The notes beneath the pieces were generated by a model. That model ran no database searches and was not told where the DNA came from. It saw only the letters and a program-made list of their open reading frames with translations. From assembly GCA_963997635.1 (NCBI GenBank), contig CAXEND010000014.1, forward strand, positions 1 through 58,942: a stretch of 58,942 nt of DNA, read 5' to 3'. The position numbers and the translations under genes are program-made. Numbering within the stretch: position 1 is the stretch's first letter; each line of letters begins with the position of its first letter. Origin of the DNA: GCA-2728135 sp002728135. Its GTDB lineage: Bacteria > Pseudomonadota > Alphaproteobacteria > UBA828. Shown here piece by piece: positions 44,777 to 54,141 of the stretch.

Positions 44777-45217
44777 TTATCTATCAGTGTCTTTATACAA
44801 ATCCGTCAAATTAGTTTGCTCTTCTTGCTTAATATCTCCCATTAAATCCGTGCTAGCGTCTTGTTTTTCTAAAACAGAGTTATTAGCTGGAGAAGAAGCG
44901 TCAGCTTCCTGTGCCGATGTTACACCAGCCCATGCTTGCTCTGCAGCTATCATTGCCGGGTTTTCTTCTTCCAGATCATCTTCAACATCATCAATCAAAA
45001 ATTGCCTACCGCTGCCCAGTTCGTGTCTTAATTGATTTAATTCGATTTGTTCATCTGCAATTTCTCTGAGAGCTACCACAGCATCTTTGTCATTATCTCG
45101 ATCTACTGTTAGCTCGGCACCAGAATGAATATCACGTGCTCTTTGTGCAGCAAGGAGCACTAGCTCAAAACGATTCCTAACTTTTGTAACGCAATCTTCA
45201 ACTGTAACTCGAGCCAT
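44777..45217 (-). CDS. rpoZ: RNA polymerase omega subunit
   Basis: Omega assists folding and assembly of beta' and is often a ppGpp contact. The 146-residue protein has the family start MARVTVEDCVTKVRNRFELVLLAAQRARDI, seen as EDCVTKVRNRFELVLLA. The C-terminal half is acidic and alphaproteobacteria-like, longer than the E. coli protein. It sits 102 bases before rsh, a common pair that ties the alarmone enzyme to its polymerase target. Confidence 0.94.
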   Translation of the reverse strand: MARVTVEDCVTKVRNRFELVLLAAQRARDIHSGAELTVDRDNDKDAVVALREIADEQIELNQLRHELGSGRQFLIDDVEDDLEEENPAMIAAEQAWAGVTSAQEADASSPANNSVLEKQDASTDLMGDIKQEEQTNLTDLYKDTDR

Positions 45218-45354
45218 TGGACGACACCTTATGATAAATATGTGAAATTAATAATTAAGCCAGCAGGGATATATATATGTGCTTTATAAACCGTGCAAGT
45301 AATTTAGTTATTGCCACTTAAAAGTAGTTTTATTTGACTACATATTGACATAAA

Positions 45355-45864
45355 TTAATCTAAAACAACTATATTTTGTTTGGGATCTAAATTTTTAATT
45401 AATTTTCTTATGCTAATTTTTAATATTGGGTGACACCAATTTGGATCCAAGTCATTCAATGGTAGCAGAACAAATGCACGTTTGTCCATTCGTGGATGGG
45501 GCAGGTTTAGCCCAATCCCAGAATTTTCTACACTCATATTTATAACCAGACCGTTATAATCTAAAAGATCTAGATCTATCGTACGTGGTGCGTTTGCACC
45601 TGACCTCTTACGACCAAATTTTATCTCCGTTTCTAAAAGCCTTAACATCAATTGGCTTGGAGAGAGATTTGTCTGAATGCCTATCACAGTATTAAAATAC
45701 CAAGGATCGTTTGAAACAGGCACTGGTGCACTTTTGTATACTCTAGCATTAGATAGGACTTTTATCTCGCCATCATCCAAATGATTTATAATTCCTTGCA
45801 ATGTATTTTCTGGTTTTCCAAATCTCTTACTGGGTAAATTTGCACCTAAACCTATGAAAATCAT
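45355..45864 (-). CDS. folK: 6-hydroxymethyl-7,8-dihydropterin pyrophosphokinase
   Basis: FolK moves pyrophosphate from ATP to the pterin before dihydropteroate synthase acts. The 169-residue protein has GLGANLPSKRFG at the N-terminus, RTIDLDLLDY at about residues 91-100, and LPHPRMDKRAFVLLPL. folP and folB are not in the window. It is divergent from the uracil-DNA glycosylase gene across 185 bases and leads to rpoZ. Confidence 0.94.
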   Translation of the reverse strand: MIFIGLGANLPSKRFGKPENTLQGIINHLDDGEIKVLSNARVYKSAPVPVSNDPWYFNTVIGIQTNLSPSQLMLRLLETEIKFGRKRSGANAPRTIDLDLLDYNGLVINMSVENSGIGLNLPHPRMDKRAFVLLPLNDLDPNWCHPILKISIRKLIKNLDPKQNIVVLD

Positions 45865-46049
45865 TAGAGTCTCCCTAAGTCCTGTTATAATTATATCCAG
45901 ACTTTAATTCCTATCTCTTAGTAAAAAAATAACATGAAAACAGAATAGCCATAAATCTTTAGAAGTTTATAATGGTTATACAAATAAGCACTTAATTACA
46001 TAAGCTTGCCACAGAACACTCTAAAAAATCACTCTCATAAAGAAAGCAG

Positions 46050-46721
46050 ATGCAAGGTTTTCTATTAAATATGAACACAAAAATTGATTATAATCAGGAA
46101 CCAGATACAGGGTGTAACTATTGTCAACGACTAGTAGAGTTTAGAAAAGCAAACCAAGAAAATAATCCAGATTGGCATAATCAACCTGTTAGGAGTTTTG
46201 GTTCATTGAATGCACAACTCCTAGTTGTTGGCTTGGCACCGGGTTTACGAGGGGCCAATAGGACTGGCAGACCATTCACTGGTGATTATGCTGGTGATTT
46301 ATTATATCCAACAATGATTAAATTTGGTTTTGCAAAGGGAGAATACCTCGCAAAATATAACGACCCCTTAAAACTAATTAATGCCAGAATAACCAACGCA
46401 GTTCGCTGTGTACCACCACAAAATAAGCCTATTGGTGAAGAAATAGATTCTTGTGGAAAATTTCTAAAAATCGAAATTAAATCAATGCAAAAATTGTCTG
46501 TTATACTATGTTTGGGATCAATATCACACACGGCTACATTACGAGCACTTGGTCTGAAACTATCAAAATATAAATTTCAGCACGGAGAAATTTTTCGTTT
46601 AAATTCTGACCTCTCGCTTATTGATAGCTATCATTGCTCTAGGCTAAATACTAATACTAAGAGATTAACTCCATCAATGTTTGAGGCCATATTTAAGAAT
46701 ATAAAAAAACGGATTCATTAA
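46050..46721 (+). CDS. Uracil-DNA glycosylase, family 5-like (UdgB), iron-sulfur type
   Basis: This protein removes uracil or other damaged bases from DNA. The 223-residue protein has the family 5 motif GLAPGLRGANRTGRPFTGD at 61-79 and the second motif SYHCSRLNTNT near 192. Four cysteines at about 22, 25, 120 and 135 (CxxC...C...C) fit the [4Fe-4S] cluster of family 4/5 enzymes. Family 5 can also attack hypoxanthine. An alternative ATG at 46071 exists. It converges with smpB. Confidence 0.85.
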   Translation: MQGFLLNMNTKIDYNQEPDTGCNYCQRLVEFRKANQENNPDWHNQPVRSFGSLNAQLLVVGLAPGLRGANRTGRPFTGDYAGDLLYPTMIKFGFAKGEYLAKYNDPLKLINARITNAVRCVPPQNKPIGEEIDSCGKFLKIEIKSMQKLSVILCLGSISHTATLRALGLKLSKYKFQHGEIFRLNSDLSLIDSYHCSRLNTNTKRLTPSMFEAIFKNIKKRIH

Positions 46722-46751
46722 TATTAAAAATTTAAGAATTGTATCTAGCTA

Positions 46752-47225
46752 TCAAACATCCTTCCTTATTAACCTTTCTTTTTGCCTTTGCCATGAACGT
46801 GCTTTTTCGGTCTGTCTCTTATCAAACTTACGTTTACCTACAGCAATTGCTAGTTCTATCTTTGCTATACCACGAGAGTTAAAATAGAGTGATAAGGGAA
46901 CAAGAGTCACGCCACCACGTTTAAGCTTACCAATCAATCTGCTTATTTCTCTGGATCTCAAGAGTAGTTTACGAGATCTATTTGGCTCATGATTCTGAAA
47001 ATTGCCAGCAAAATACTCACTTATATGGGCGTTCTGGAGGTATATTTCACCTCCCTTTTCATAGGCATATGCATCACCTATATTAGCCCTACCAGCCCTT
47101 AAAGACTTTACCTCAGTTCCAGTAAGCACAATACCTACCTCTAACGAATCCTCAATAGTATAATCACGCCGAGCCTTACGATTAACTGCTATCATTTTGC
47201 TATCAACAGATGATTTGCTTGGCAT
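46752..47225 (-). CDS. smpB: SsrA-binding protein SmpB
   Basis: SmpB binds tmRNA and rescues stalled ribosomes. The 157-residue protein has the OB-fold block DSLEVGIVLTGTEVKSLRAGRANI (seen as GTEVKSLRAG), YLQNAHISEY and the C-terminal basic tail, KKDKR-like in E. coli, here RRQTEKARSWQRQKERLIRK. ssrA itself is not in the window. It follows dapA by 37 bases. Confidence 0.95.
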   Translation of the reverse strand: MPSKSSVDSKMIAVNRKARRDYTIEDSLEVGIVLTGTEVKSLRAGRANIGDAYAYEKGGEIYLQNAHISEYFAGNFQNHEPNRSRKLLLRSREISRLIGKLKRGGVTLVPLSLYFNSRGIAKIELAIAVGKRKFDKRQTEKARSWQRQKERLIRKDV

Positions 47226-47262
47226 TGGTAAAATTATCCGCTTTAAGGATTTTTCTTGATCT

Positions 47263-48144
47263 TTACTGCAGAATGTTCGACTTACGGAGAGCTTCTTCTA
47301 ACAAAATAGAATTTTCCTTACTAGGTTCACAGAGAGGTAACCTGAATTCTTGCGTACATCGATTCATTAATGATAAGGCAAATTTAACCGGGATAGGGCT
47401 ACTCTCTATAAACAATATATCATGAATAGGCATCAAAGCTGTGTGTTTTTTTACGGCCTCGAAATTATCTCCAGATTGCCAAGCCTCGAAAAATTCCATA
47501 CATGCCCGAGGAGTTATATTTGCCGTCACAGAAATGACCCCATGCCCACCTTGAGCTAGGAATCCAAGTGCCGTTCCATCCTCTCCTGAAAATTGAATAA
47601 AATCCTCGCCACAGGCTCTTCTTACTAATGTAGGTCTGCAAAGATCTGCTGTGGCGTCTTTTACGCCGACTATATTAATATGCTTTGATAGCCTTGCCAT
47701 CGTCTCAATTGACATATCGACTACGCAACGCCCTGGTATATTATAAATAAACTGGGGAATTTCTACTGCATCTGCAATTGTCATATAATGCCGATACATT
47801 CCTTCTTGAGTAGGTTTATTATAATAAGGCATTACTAATAAAGTGCCATCAGCTCCTGCTTCCTTAGCATGACGTGTAAGATTTTTTGCCTCAATGGTTG
47901 CATTAGAACCAGCTCCAGCAATAATAGGTACTCTACCCGATACTACATCTATGCAAAGTTCAACAACCCGCATATGTTCTTTATGAGTTAGTGTTGGTGA
48001 CTCACCAGTAGTACCGCACGGAACAAGACCTCTTGCTCCTTCGGAAATTTGCCATTCCACTAAATCTCTGAACGCTGCCTCATCAATCTGCCCCCCCGAG
48101 AAGGGGGTTACCAAAGCTGTGAAATAACCTTCAAATTTGGTCAT
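47263..48144 (-). CDS. dapA: 4-hydroxy-tetrahydrodipicolinate synthase
   Basis: DapA joins pyruvate and aspartate semialdehyde in lysine and meso-diaminopimelate synthesis. The 293-residue TIM barrel has VPCGTTGESPTLTH, the active Tyr in YYNKPTQEG and the Schiff-base Lys in GVKDATAD at about residue 161. It is upstream of smpB and divergent from the lytic transglycosylase gene, a frequent alphaproteobacterial layout. Confidence 0.95.
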   Translation of the reverse strand: MTKFEGYFTALVTPFSGGQIDEAAFRDLVEWQISEGARGLVPCGTTGESPTLTHKEHMRVVELCIDVVSGRVPIIAGAGSNATIEAKNLTRHAKEAGADGTLLVMPYYNKPTQEGMYRHYMTIADAVEIPQFIYNIPGRCVVDMSIETMARLSKHINIVGVKDATADLCRPTLVRRACGEDFIQFSGEDGTALGFLAQGGHGVISVTANITPRACMEFFEAWQSGDNFEAVKKHTALMPIHDILFIESSPIPVKFALSLMNRCTQEFRLPLCEPSKENSILLEEALRKSNILQ

Positions 48145-48306
48145 TAAGAAACCCCAATTTTTGATTTTATCCAGAATTAAGAATAATAGGGAGATAAAGT
48201 ATTCACAATACTAGGATAAAAAAACCTATATAAATATTAATCTTTACCTTCTGTATTAATCTTAAAACTGCTATTTCAATAATCTTAATTTAATTAGGAA
48301 ATTACT

Positions 48307-50340
48307 TTGCGTTATTTTCTTATAACCTTCAATGTGTCTTTTGCAATTATAGTAATAGCTATAATTAATACAGCAATGGCTAATTCTTTAAAGATACCTA
48401 TTCCACCGCCTTTTTCAGGACATGATGCAAAAAAGTTTGATGCAGCCATAGTCGCTCTTGATAATGGAAGGTATTCAGAGGCTATGGAAATAAATAGCAA
48501 AATTACAGATAACTCCGCCAGAGAAATCATAGAATGGTTAACTTATACTGAAAAATTTAGTTTTCCCTCATTTGAGGAAATATCTAGTTTCATAAATACT
48601 CATGCAGATTGGCCTTTACAAAAACATTTGTTGCACACCGCTGACAGAGCTTTGGCTGTCAAATTAGATGATAAACCAGTCATAGAGTGGTACAAATGGA
48701 GAGACCCTGTTAGTAAAAACGGTCGCCTCAGATTAGCAGACGCTCTCTTAAATCAAGGCAAAGAAGATCTAGCAACGGATTATATCAGAAAATCTTGGCA
48801 TCTTGATTATTACAGCAAACAAGATTTACTAACTACAGAAGAAAAATATAGGAAATTCATAAGATCAAAGGATCACCAAATACGGCTTGATCAGCTTTTA
48901 TGGGACAACAAGAGAAAACAAGCAAAACAAATGTTTCGCTTTGTAAAATCTAAATATAAAAACCTTGCAATTGCCCGTTTGACTTTAAGAAATTCTCATA
49001 AAGGAGTAGATGCGGCCATATCTAATGTTTCCCAAGAACTTAAAAATAATGCAGGCCTTCAATACGAGAGACTACGTTGGAGAAGAAAAAAAGGTAAACA
49101 TGATTCAGCAAGAAGCATACTACTTTTCCCACCAGATAATTTAGTTAGACCAAAGTTCTGGTGGAAAGAAAGAGAAATTCAAATCAGGAAACTTTTAGAT
49201 TCTGGTGATTATGAAACAGCTTATTTTTTAGCTGCTGAGCACGGGCAAATGCACGCTGGAACATTTTCCCAGGCAGAATGGCTCTCTGGCTGGATATCGC
49301 TTCGTATGCTCAATGAGCCATTACTCGCCATTAATCATTTTTCTAGTATTTATGACACTGTATTCATGCCGATTAGCCGGGCCAGATCCTCATATTGGTC
49401 TGGAAAAGCTGCAAGTGCCGCAGGAGATAAATTGATGGCTGAAAAATGGTTTAATCGTGCGGCCAGCTACTGCACCACTTTCTATGGACAATTGGCTACT
49501 GAGATTCTGAAGCAAAATGATTATTTCGTTCCAAAATGTCTAGAACAAAAAGATTCTTCCAAAACGAATAACAGTAAATTACAAAACCATTCTCTTTTTT
49601 CTGCTGCAAGAAGATTAGCTTTTATAGGGAAGGACAAGTTAGTTCATACAATAATTCTTAAATTAGGTGAGCTTGCTAAAACTGCAGATGATTTCGCCCT
49701 TATAGCTTCCCTAACTGATGAAATACAAAGACCAGACTTATCTATAGCTGCAGCAAAGAGAGCATCCAGAGATGGTTATCATAATGAAGAATATTTGTTT
49801 CCAGTCCCAAACATACCTTTTGCACTTCCAGATAATAAGCTTGAGTATGCTCTAGTAATGGCCGTCATAAGACAAGAAAGTCAATTTTATAGTAATGCTG
49901 TAAGTCGTGCTGGTGCTCGTGGTCTAATGCAACTAATGCCCAAAACAGCATTATCAGTTGCTAAGAATCATAAACTTATATTCTCCAAGTTACTACTGAC
50001 GCGCGACGCTTCATATAATATCAAGCTTGGGAGTGAGTATCTTTATAGTCTTATTAATAAATACAATGGTGCCTATGCATTAGCTCTGGCAGCTTATAAC
50101 GCTGGTCCTGGGAATTTATCAAGATGGATAAAAAATTACGGTGACCCAAGGGTAGATAACAAAGTAGATATGATCGATTGGTTAGAAAAAATACCATTCT
50201 ACGAAACACGTAACTACGTTCAAAGGGTATTAGAAAGTTTACAAGTATATAGACGTTTAATGAAACAAGGTAAAAGCGCAAATAATATAAAAATGGATCT
50301 TGAACGTGGCTTTCATTCTTCAATCAAGTTATCAAAATAA
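48307..50340 (+). CDS. slt: Soluble lytic murein transglycosylase
   Basis: This enzyme cleaves peptidoglycan glycan strands to 1,6-anhydro ends. The 677-residue protein begins at TTG 48307 (AGGAA upstream) with a signal peptide (LITFNVSFAIIVIAII, cleaved near ANS at ~24). A long helical superhelix (about 40-480) resembles Slt70. The SLT domain follows with the catalytic Glu in RQESQFY at about 525, then GLMQLMPKTA and AAYNAGPGN. It is divergent from dapA, linking precursor supply and cell-wall turnover. Confidence 0.9.
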   Translation: MRYFLITFNVSFAIIVIAIINTAMANSLKIPIPPPFSGHDAKKFDAAIVALDNGRYSEAMEINSKITDNSAREIIEWLTYTEKFSFPSFEEISSFINTHADWPLQKHLLHTADRALAVKLDDKPVIEWYKWRDPVSKNGRLRLADALLNQGKEDLATDYIRKSWHLDYYSKQDLLTTEEKYRKFIRSKDHQIRLDQLLWDNKRKQAKQMFRFVKSKYKNLAIARLTLRNSHKGVDAAISNVSQELKNNAGLQYERLRWRRKKGKHDSARSILLFPPDNLVRPKFWWKEREIQIRKLLDSGDYETAYFLAAEHGQMHAGTFSQAEWLSGWISLRMLNEPLLAINHFSSIYDTVFMPISRARSSYWSGKAASAAGDKLMAEKWFNRAASYCTTFYGQLATEILKQNDYFVPKCLEQKDSSKTNNSKLQNHSLFSAARRLAFIGKDKLVHTIILKLGELAKTADDFALIASLTDEIQRPDLSIAAAKRASRDGYHNEEYLFPVPNIPFALPDNKLEYALVMAVIRQESQFYSNAVSRAGARGLMQLMPKTALSVAKNHKLIFSKLLLTRDASYNIKLGSEYLYSLINKYNGAYALALAAYNAGPGNLSRWIKNYGDPRVDNKVDMIDWLEKIPFYETRNYVQRVLESLQVYRRLMKQGKSANNIKMDLERGFHSSIKLSK

Positions 50341-50419
50341 TCCTTCTGTATATGTAACAAGTGAAAGGTGCTAAAAGTAATTAGTATTTTGTCCTCACAT
50401 ATATAATATTTAGGTATTT

Positions 50420-51427
50420 ATGGAGAAAACATTGCAAAACTTGCCCAATGTATTAGATATTCAGAGTGCAGCAAATCGAATATCAAAGTATTCTATAGTT
50501 ACACCCTTATTAGAGTCCTCCATACTGAATAAAATGACTGGGGCAAGGATATTAATAAAAGCCGAAACATTACAAAGAACTGGGGCTTTCAAATTTCGTG
50601 GGGCTATGAATGCTCTTACCATGCTTACACCAAGAAAAAGAAAAATGGGTGTAATAGCATATTCTTCTGGCAACCATGCCCAAGCCATAGCATGCGCTGC
50701 ACAAATTTTAGAGACAAAAGCACATGTTGTAATGCCAGATGACTCTCCTAAAGTCAAACTTGAAGGTGCTCGTTATTATGGTGCTGAGATTCATGAATAT
50801 AATCGTAATTTTGATGATCGTGAAAAAATTGGTCATACTTTAGCAGCTGAAAACAAACTGACTCTAATTAAGCCTTTTGATGATCCTGCAGTAATTGCTG
50901 GACAAGGTACAGCTGGTCTAGAAATTATAGACCAATGTAATAATTTGCGTGTCAAGCCTGATATGGTTATGGCACCTGTTGGTGGCGGAGGTTTAATAGC
51001 TGGGATAGGCCTTGCAATTAGAAATAGGTGGCCAGAAATTAAAATTTATGCCGCCGAACCTTATGGATGGGATGATCATCGACTCTCAATCGATAATAGC
51101 AAGAGAAGCAGAGTTTCTAATTCAAATGTTAAAACTATTTGTGATGCTTTATTAGCACCTATGCCAGGAGAAATTACATTTTTAATAAATAAGCATTTAC
51201 TTGAGACAAGTATAGTAGTTACAGATAAAGAAGTTGTTAGAGCTATGGCTCTTGCCTTCAAACATCTAAAATTAGTTATTGAACCAGGAGGAGCAGTTGC
51301 ACTTGCTGCAGCCTTAAAAGGACAAATAGAAATATGTGGAAAAACTATAATAGTCATAGCCTCAGGCGGAAACGTAGATATGGAAACATTTGTCTACTTG
51401 TTGTCGAAAGAATATACAAATGACTAA
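50420..51427 (+). CDS. PLP-dependent threonine/serine dehydratase
   Basis: This 335-residue fold-type II enzyme has the Schiff-base Lys in TGAFKFRGAMNAL at about residue 53, SSGNHAQAIA, and the phosphate loop PVGGGGLIAG. It lacks the C-terminal ACT domain of biosynthetic IlvA, so it resembles catabolic threonine dehydratase (TdcB), serine racemase or 3-hydroxyaspartate lyase. Reaction choice is not certain. Its stop overlaps the next gene's ATG by 8 bases (51420-51427), so the two are co-transcribed. Confidence 0.82.
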   Translation: MEKTLQNLPNVLDIQSAANRISKYSIVTPLLESSILNKMTGARILIKAETLQRTGAFKFRGAMNALTMLTPRKRKMGVIAYSSGNHAQAIACAAQILETKAHVVMPDDSPKVKLEGARYYGAEIHEYNRNFDDREKIGHTLAAENKLTLIKPFDDPAVIAGQGTAGLEIIDQCNNLRVKPDMVMAPVGGGGLIAGIGLAIRNRWPEIKIYAAEPYGWDDHRLSIDNSKRSRVSNSNVKTICDALLAPMPGEITFLINKHLLETSIVVTDKEVVRAMALAFKHLKLVIEPGGAVALAAALKGQIEICGKTIIVIASGGNVDMETFVYLLSKEYTND

Positions 51428-52556
51428 AAGTAGATTGCTTATATTATTTCTTTCTTGGCTATGGTTTTTTGCACTAGTTACAATGATAACCTTTCAATCA
51501 GTTCAAGCTAATCCTGAACCAAGAACAAATCTACCTGTTTCCCTTGATGCTGCATTATCAAAGGCAGCCAGTCGAGATAAGGCCATTGTAGCAAGCCAAG
51601 GTAACCTCATAGATAAGCCCCGCAGGGGAGGATTTCACCATCTAAAGACAACTATCATTAGTATAGTGGCAAGATATCCAGAGCTACTAGAACCAGCAAT
51701 AAATAAGGCTGTCAAACTAGCTCCAGAACACAAGGAGGCTATAATTAAAAGAGTAGCTATTAGCTTTCCTGAATTTTTCTCTAAACATGAAAAACCTTCT
51801 ATAGACGCAACTATTATTAAGCAGAGTTATTATAAAAAACAAATTAGAAATACCGAGGCTGAACAAATTTATACTGTTAAAAAGTCTATTGTTTTTAGAG
51901 AAAAAGAGAAGAATTTATGGCCTCAACTTCCATCAGAAGGAGGCCCAGATGGGTATGCAAATATTGACCCTCTTGAAAGTCTAAATAGGGCCTTCTTTTA
52001 TGGAAATGGAGCACTGGATTTTGTACTTTTTGAACCCTTAGCAAAAACCTATGGTTTTTTTGTTCCAGATACAGCAAAACCAGCTATCGCAAGAGCATTT
52101 AACAATTTAGGAGAACCACTAATTTTTGTTAACGATATCATACAGCTAGAATTTAGAAATGCAGCTACTTCATTTAGTCGTTTTGTAATAAACTCTACAG
52201 TAGGTTTAGCTGGGTTTTTTGATGTGGCAGAAAATCTTGGGTTACCTTCTCATAAATCGGACTTTGGCAAGACCCTCCACAATTATGGGGTTGGCGAGGG
52301 AATATACCTAGTTTTGCCATTTTTTGGACCAACCTCAGTAAGGGACTCGATCGGCCTTGGGGTAAATATGTTTATTGACCCAAGATCCTGGACCCTAAGC
52401 TCTGGTTCTCGTTTCGGTCTAAGTCTTGGAGAAGGAATAACTGTAAGAGAAAGGATGATTGACTCTATTGACTACTTAGTTGAACACTCTAAAGACCCAT
52501 ATGAATCAGTTAGAGCTTGGACATGGCAAAAGCGCCAGCAAGAGCTTAAAAATTAA
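51420..52556 (+). CDS. MlaA-like outer-membrane phospholipid-removal protein, extended and non-lipidated
   Basis: The C-terminal ~200 residues (from about 175) match MlaA/VacJ: DPLESLNRAFFYGNGALD, then the INDIIQLEFRNAATSF-type helix, FVINSTVGLAGFFDVA, and PSHKSDFGKTLHNYGVGEG. MlaA takes mislocalised phospholipid from the outer leaflet to MlaFEDB. Unusually, the ATG at 51420 gives a signal peptide ending VQA-NP without a lipobox Cys. About 145 residues (30-175) precede the domain, including a helical piece ARYPELLEPAIN. A further 10 upstream codons were rejected because the coupled ATG is better. Confidence 0.8.
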   Translation: MTKSRLLILFLSWLWFFALVTMITFQSVQANPEPRTNLPVSLDAALSKAASRDKAIVASQGNLIDKPRRGGFHHLKTTIISIVARYPELLEPAINKAVKLAPEHKEAIIKRVAISFPEFFSKHEKPSIDATIIKQSYYKKQIRNTEAEQIYTVKKSIVFREKEKNLWPQLPSEGGPDGYANIDPLESLNRAFFYGNGALDFVLFEPLAKTYGFFVPDTAKPAIARAFNNLGEPLIFVNDIIQLEFRNAATSFSRFVINSTVGLAGFFDVAENLGLPSHKSDFGKTLHNYGVGEGIYLVLPFFGPTSVRDSIGLGVNMFIDPRSWTLSSGSRFGLSLGEGITVRERMIDSIDYLVEHSKDPYESVRAWTWQKRQQELKN

Positions 52557-52608
52557 CTAATCAAATATACCTTAAAAATATAAAGAATTTGTGGCCCAAA
52601 AATGAGTC

Positions 52609-53979
52609 CTAACTATTTAACTGGCACATTAAACATCCACAAGACTGTCCATCTTCTGAGATTATTTTTTTATTAACAAATTGTAAGTCATCGGCATCAT
52701 AAAAATATTGAGCATGATCAGATTCACAACCAATAATTGTAACTAAAGTGGGATTAACCCTCGAAGAAGAACCACACACATCATTTGGTGTCCGTATTGA
52801 AAAAGAAGCAAATTGAAGCCCATTAGGCGTATCAATTCTACTAGGCCATACAGAAAATGCTCCAGCTCCAAAGCCATAAAGATTCCAGCGGGGACATAAA
52901 CCTCCAAAACGCGGAGGATAGAATTTAGTTGCACTGAACCTCTGCAAAACGTTCCCAGCAGAGTCTACCTGCAGAAGAAATATTGGAACACCTTTATCTC
53001 CAGGTTGTTGCAACGTTGTCAGGCGAAAACAAATTTGATCAATTGGAACCATGAATCTACGTGATAATAACACAAAATCATGACGAAGATTATTTGCTGC
53101 TTCCTTAAAATTGCTATATGGCATTAATAGTGCTCTAGCGAGGTAATCTGTTAGACTGTTCTTTAAATAGCGTTTGGTTGGGAGATCTCTTAAATCAGCT
53201 TTATCTACAATATCAGATAACAAATCTGGCCATTCCATACCCACTAGTTGACGTGCCATCTGAAAGGCTCGTCCATCTGTTCCTAAAGCTTCGGAAATTA
53301 AGACACGACGACCATGTCTATCATACCGGCATAATGTTTCACCCATTACATCTAACGGTAGGACCCTAGATCTAACACCATGACGTGACTCCAGTATTTC
53401 AGCCAAAATCCCTAATAGATCAACTCCTTTAGAAAAAAATAAATGGCTCAACTCACCCGAAGCTTCTTCTAAATCAGAAAAATAATTGTTATGTAACTGC
53501 AGATAATCAAGCACTAATTCACGTGGGTTAGAGTCTCCCGATAATCCAAAGTCAGAAGAACCTTTTAACTCCTTATTCTCTTCAATTGTCTTAATACCCA
53601 ATGCATGGCGATCAGATAGCTTACGATATAATTTATATAATAAGTAAATTGCTTCTCCACCGATGGGACTTGCTGTACATATATCCTCAATATCTTGGGG
53701 TGAAATATTTGATTGTTTAAAGATAGGGTCTGCAAATACTTCCCTCAGTTGAGCAACAATTCTAGCCTCATCGTTACCAGCAAATTGCACCAAATCAATA
53801 TCAAATGCTTGCCCCAATCGTAGTAAGAATTGAACCGTGGCCGGTCTTTGATTTCGTTCTATGAGGTTAAGATAACTGGTGGAGATACCTAATTTTGATG
53901 CCATTTCAGCCTGAGTGCTACCTTGACTTTGCCTAAGCCTTCTAACTCGCTGGCCAACCATAATTTTTCTTTCGTCCAT
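52609..53979 (-). CDS. XRE-type short-chain fatty acyl regulator (ScfR/RamB family)
   Basis: This 456-residue regulator has an N-terminal helix-turn-helix (about 8-65: QVGRVRRLR-like start, STQAEMASKLGIS, LIERNQRP). A DUF2083/IrrE-like central region lacks the HExxH protease motif. A C-terminal domain is rich in Cys (CGSSSR, IIGCESDH, CGCLMCQL). ScfR proteins sense acyl-CoA in organic-acid metabolism. It is divergent from aceA, so aceA is the expected target. ATG 53979 has AAGGTGA upstream; a GTG four codons earlier was rejected. Confidence 0.85.
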   Translation of the reverse strand: MDERKIMVGQRVRRLRQSQGSTQAEMASKLGISTSYLNLIERNQRPATVQFLLRLGQAFDIDLVQFAGNDEARIVAQLREVFADPIFKQSNISPQDIEDICTASPIGGEAIYLLYKLYRKLSDRHALGIKTIEENKELKGSSDFGLSGDSNPRELVLDYLQLHNNYFSDLEEASGELSHLFFSKGVDLLGILAEILESRHGVRSRVLPLDVMGETLCRYDRHGRRVLISEALGTDGRAFQMARQLVGMEWPDLLSDIVDKADLRDLPTKRYLKNSLTDYLARALLMPYSNFKEAANNLRHDFVLLSRRFMVPIDQICFRLTTLQQPGDKGVPIFLLQVDSAGNVLQRFSATKFYPPRFGGLCPRWNLYGFGAGAFSVWPSRIDTPNGLQFASFSIRTPNDVCGSSSRVNPTLVTIIGCESDHAQYFYDADDLQFVNKKIISEDGQSCGCLMCQLNS

Positions 53980-53997
53980 GAATATAATCACCTTAGT

Positions 53998-54058
53998 TTA
54001 CAAAATTTACAATGTTGATTTTGTAATAATACATAATCATACATAAATACATGATTAT
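53998..54058. promoter_or_regulatory. Two perfect inverted repeats, candidate operators for scfR/aceA
   Basis: TTACAAAAT (53998-54006) and ATTTTGTAA (54018-54026) are exact inverted repeats with an 11-base spacer that carries another TTTACAA half-site (54006-54012). A second pair, ATAATCAT (54033-54040) and ATGATTAT (54051-54058), is perfect with a 10-base spacer. They lie in the 162-base gap between the two divergent starts, close to the scfR start. The TTTACAA core resembles the RamB-type TTTGCAA site, which supports a role for the regulator in aceA control and autoregulation. Confidence 0.6.
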
Positions 54059-54141
54059 TATCAATAGGTTATGGACTTTTATGTAACGTAACTACATTAT
54101 CGCTCAAATTTTTTAAATTATTTTTTTGTTTGGAGTCGTTA

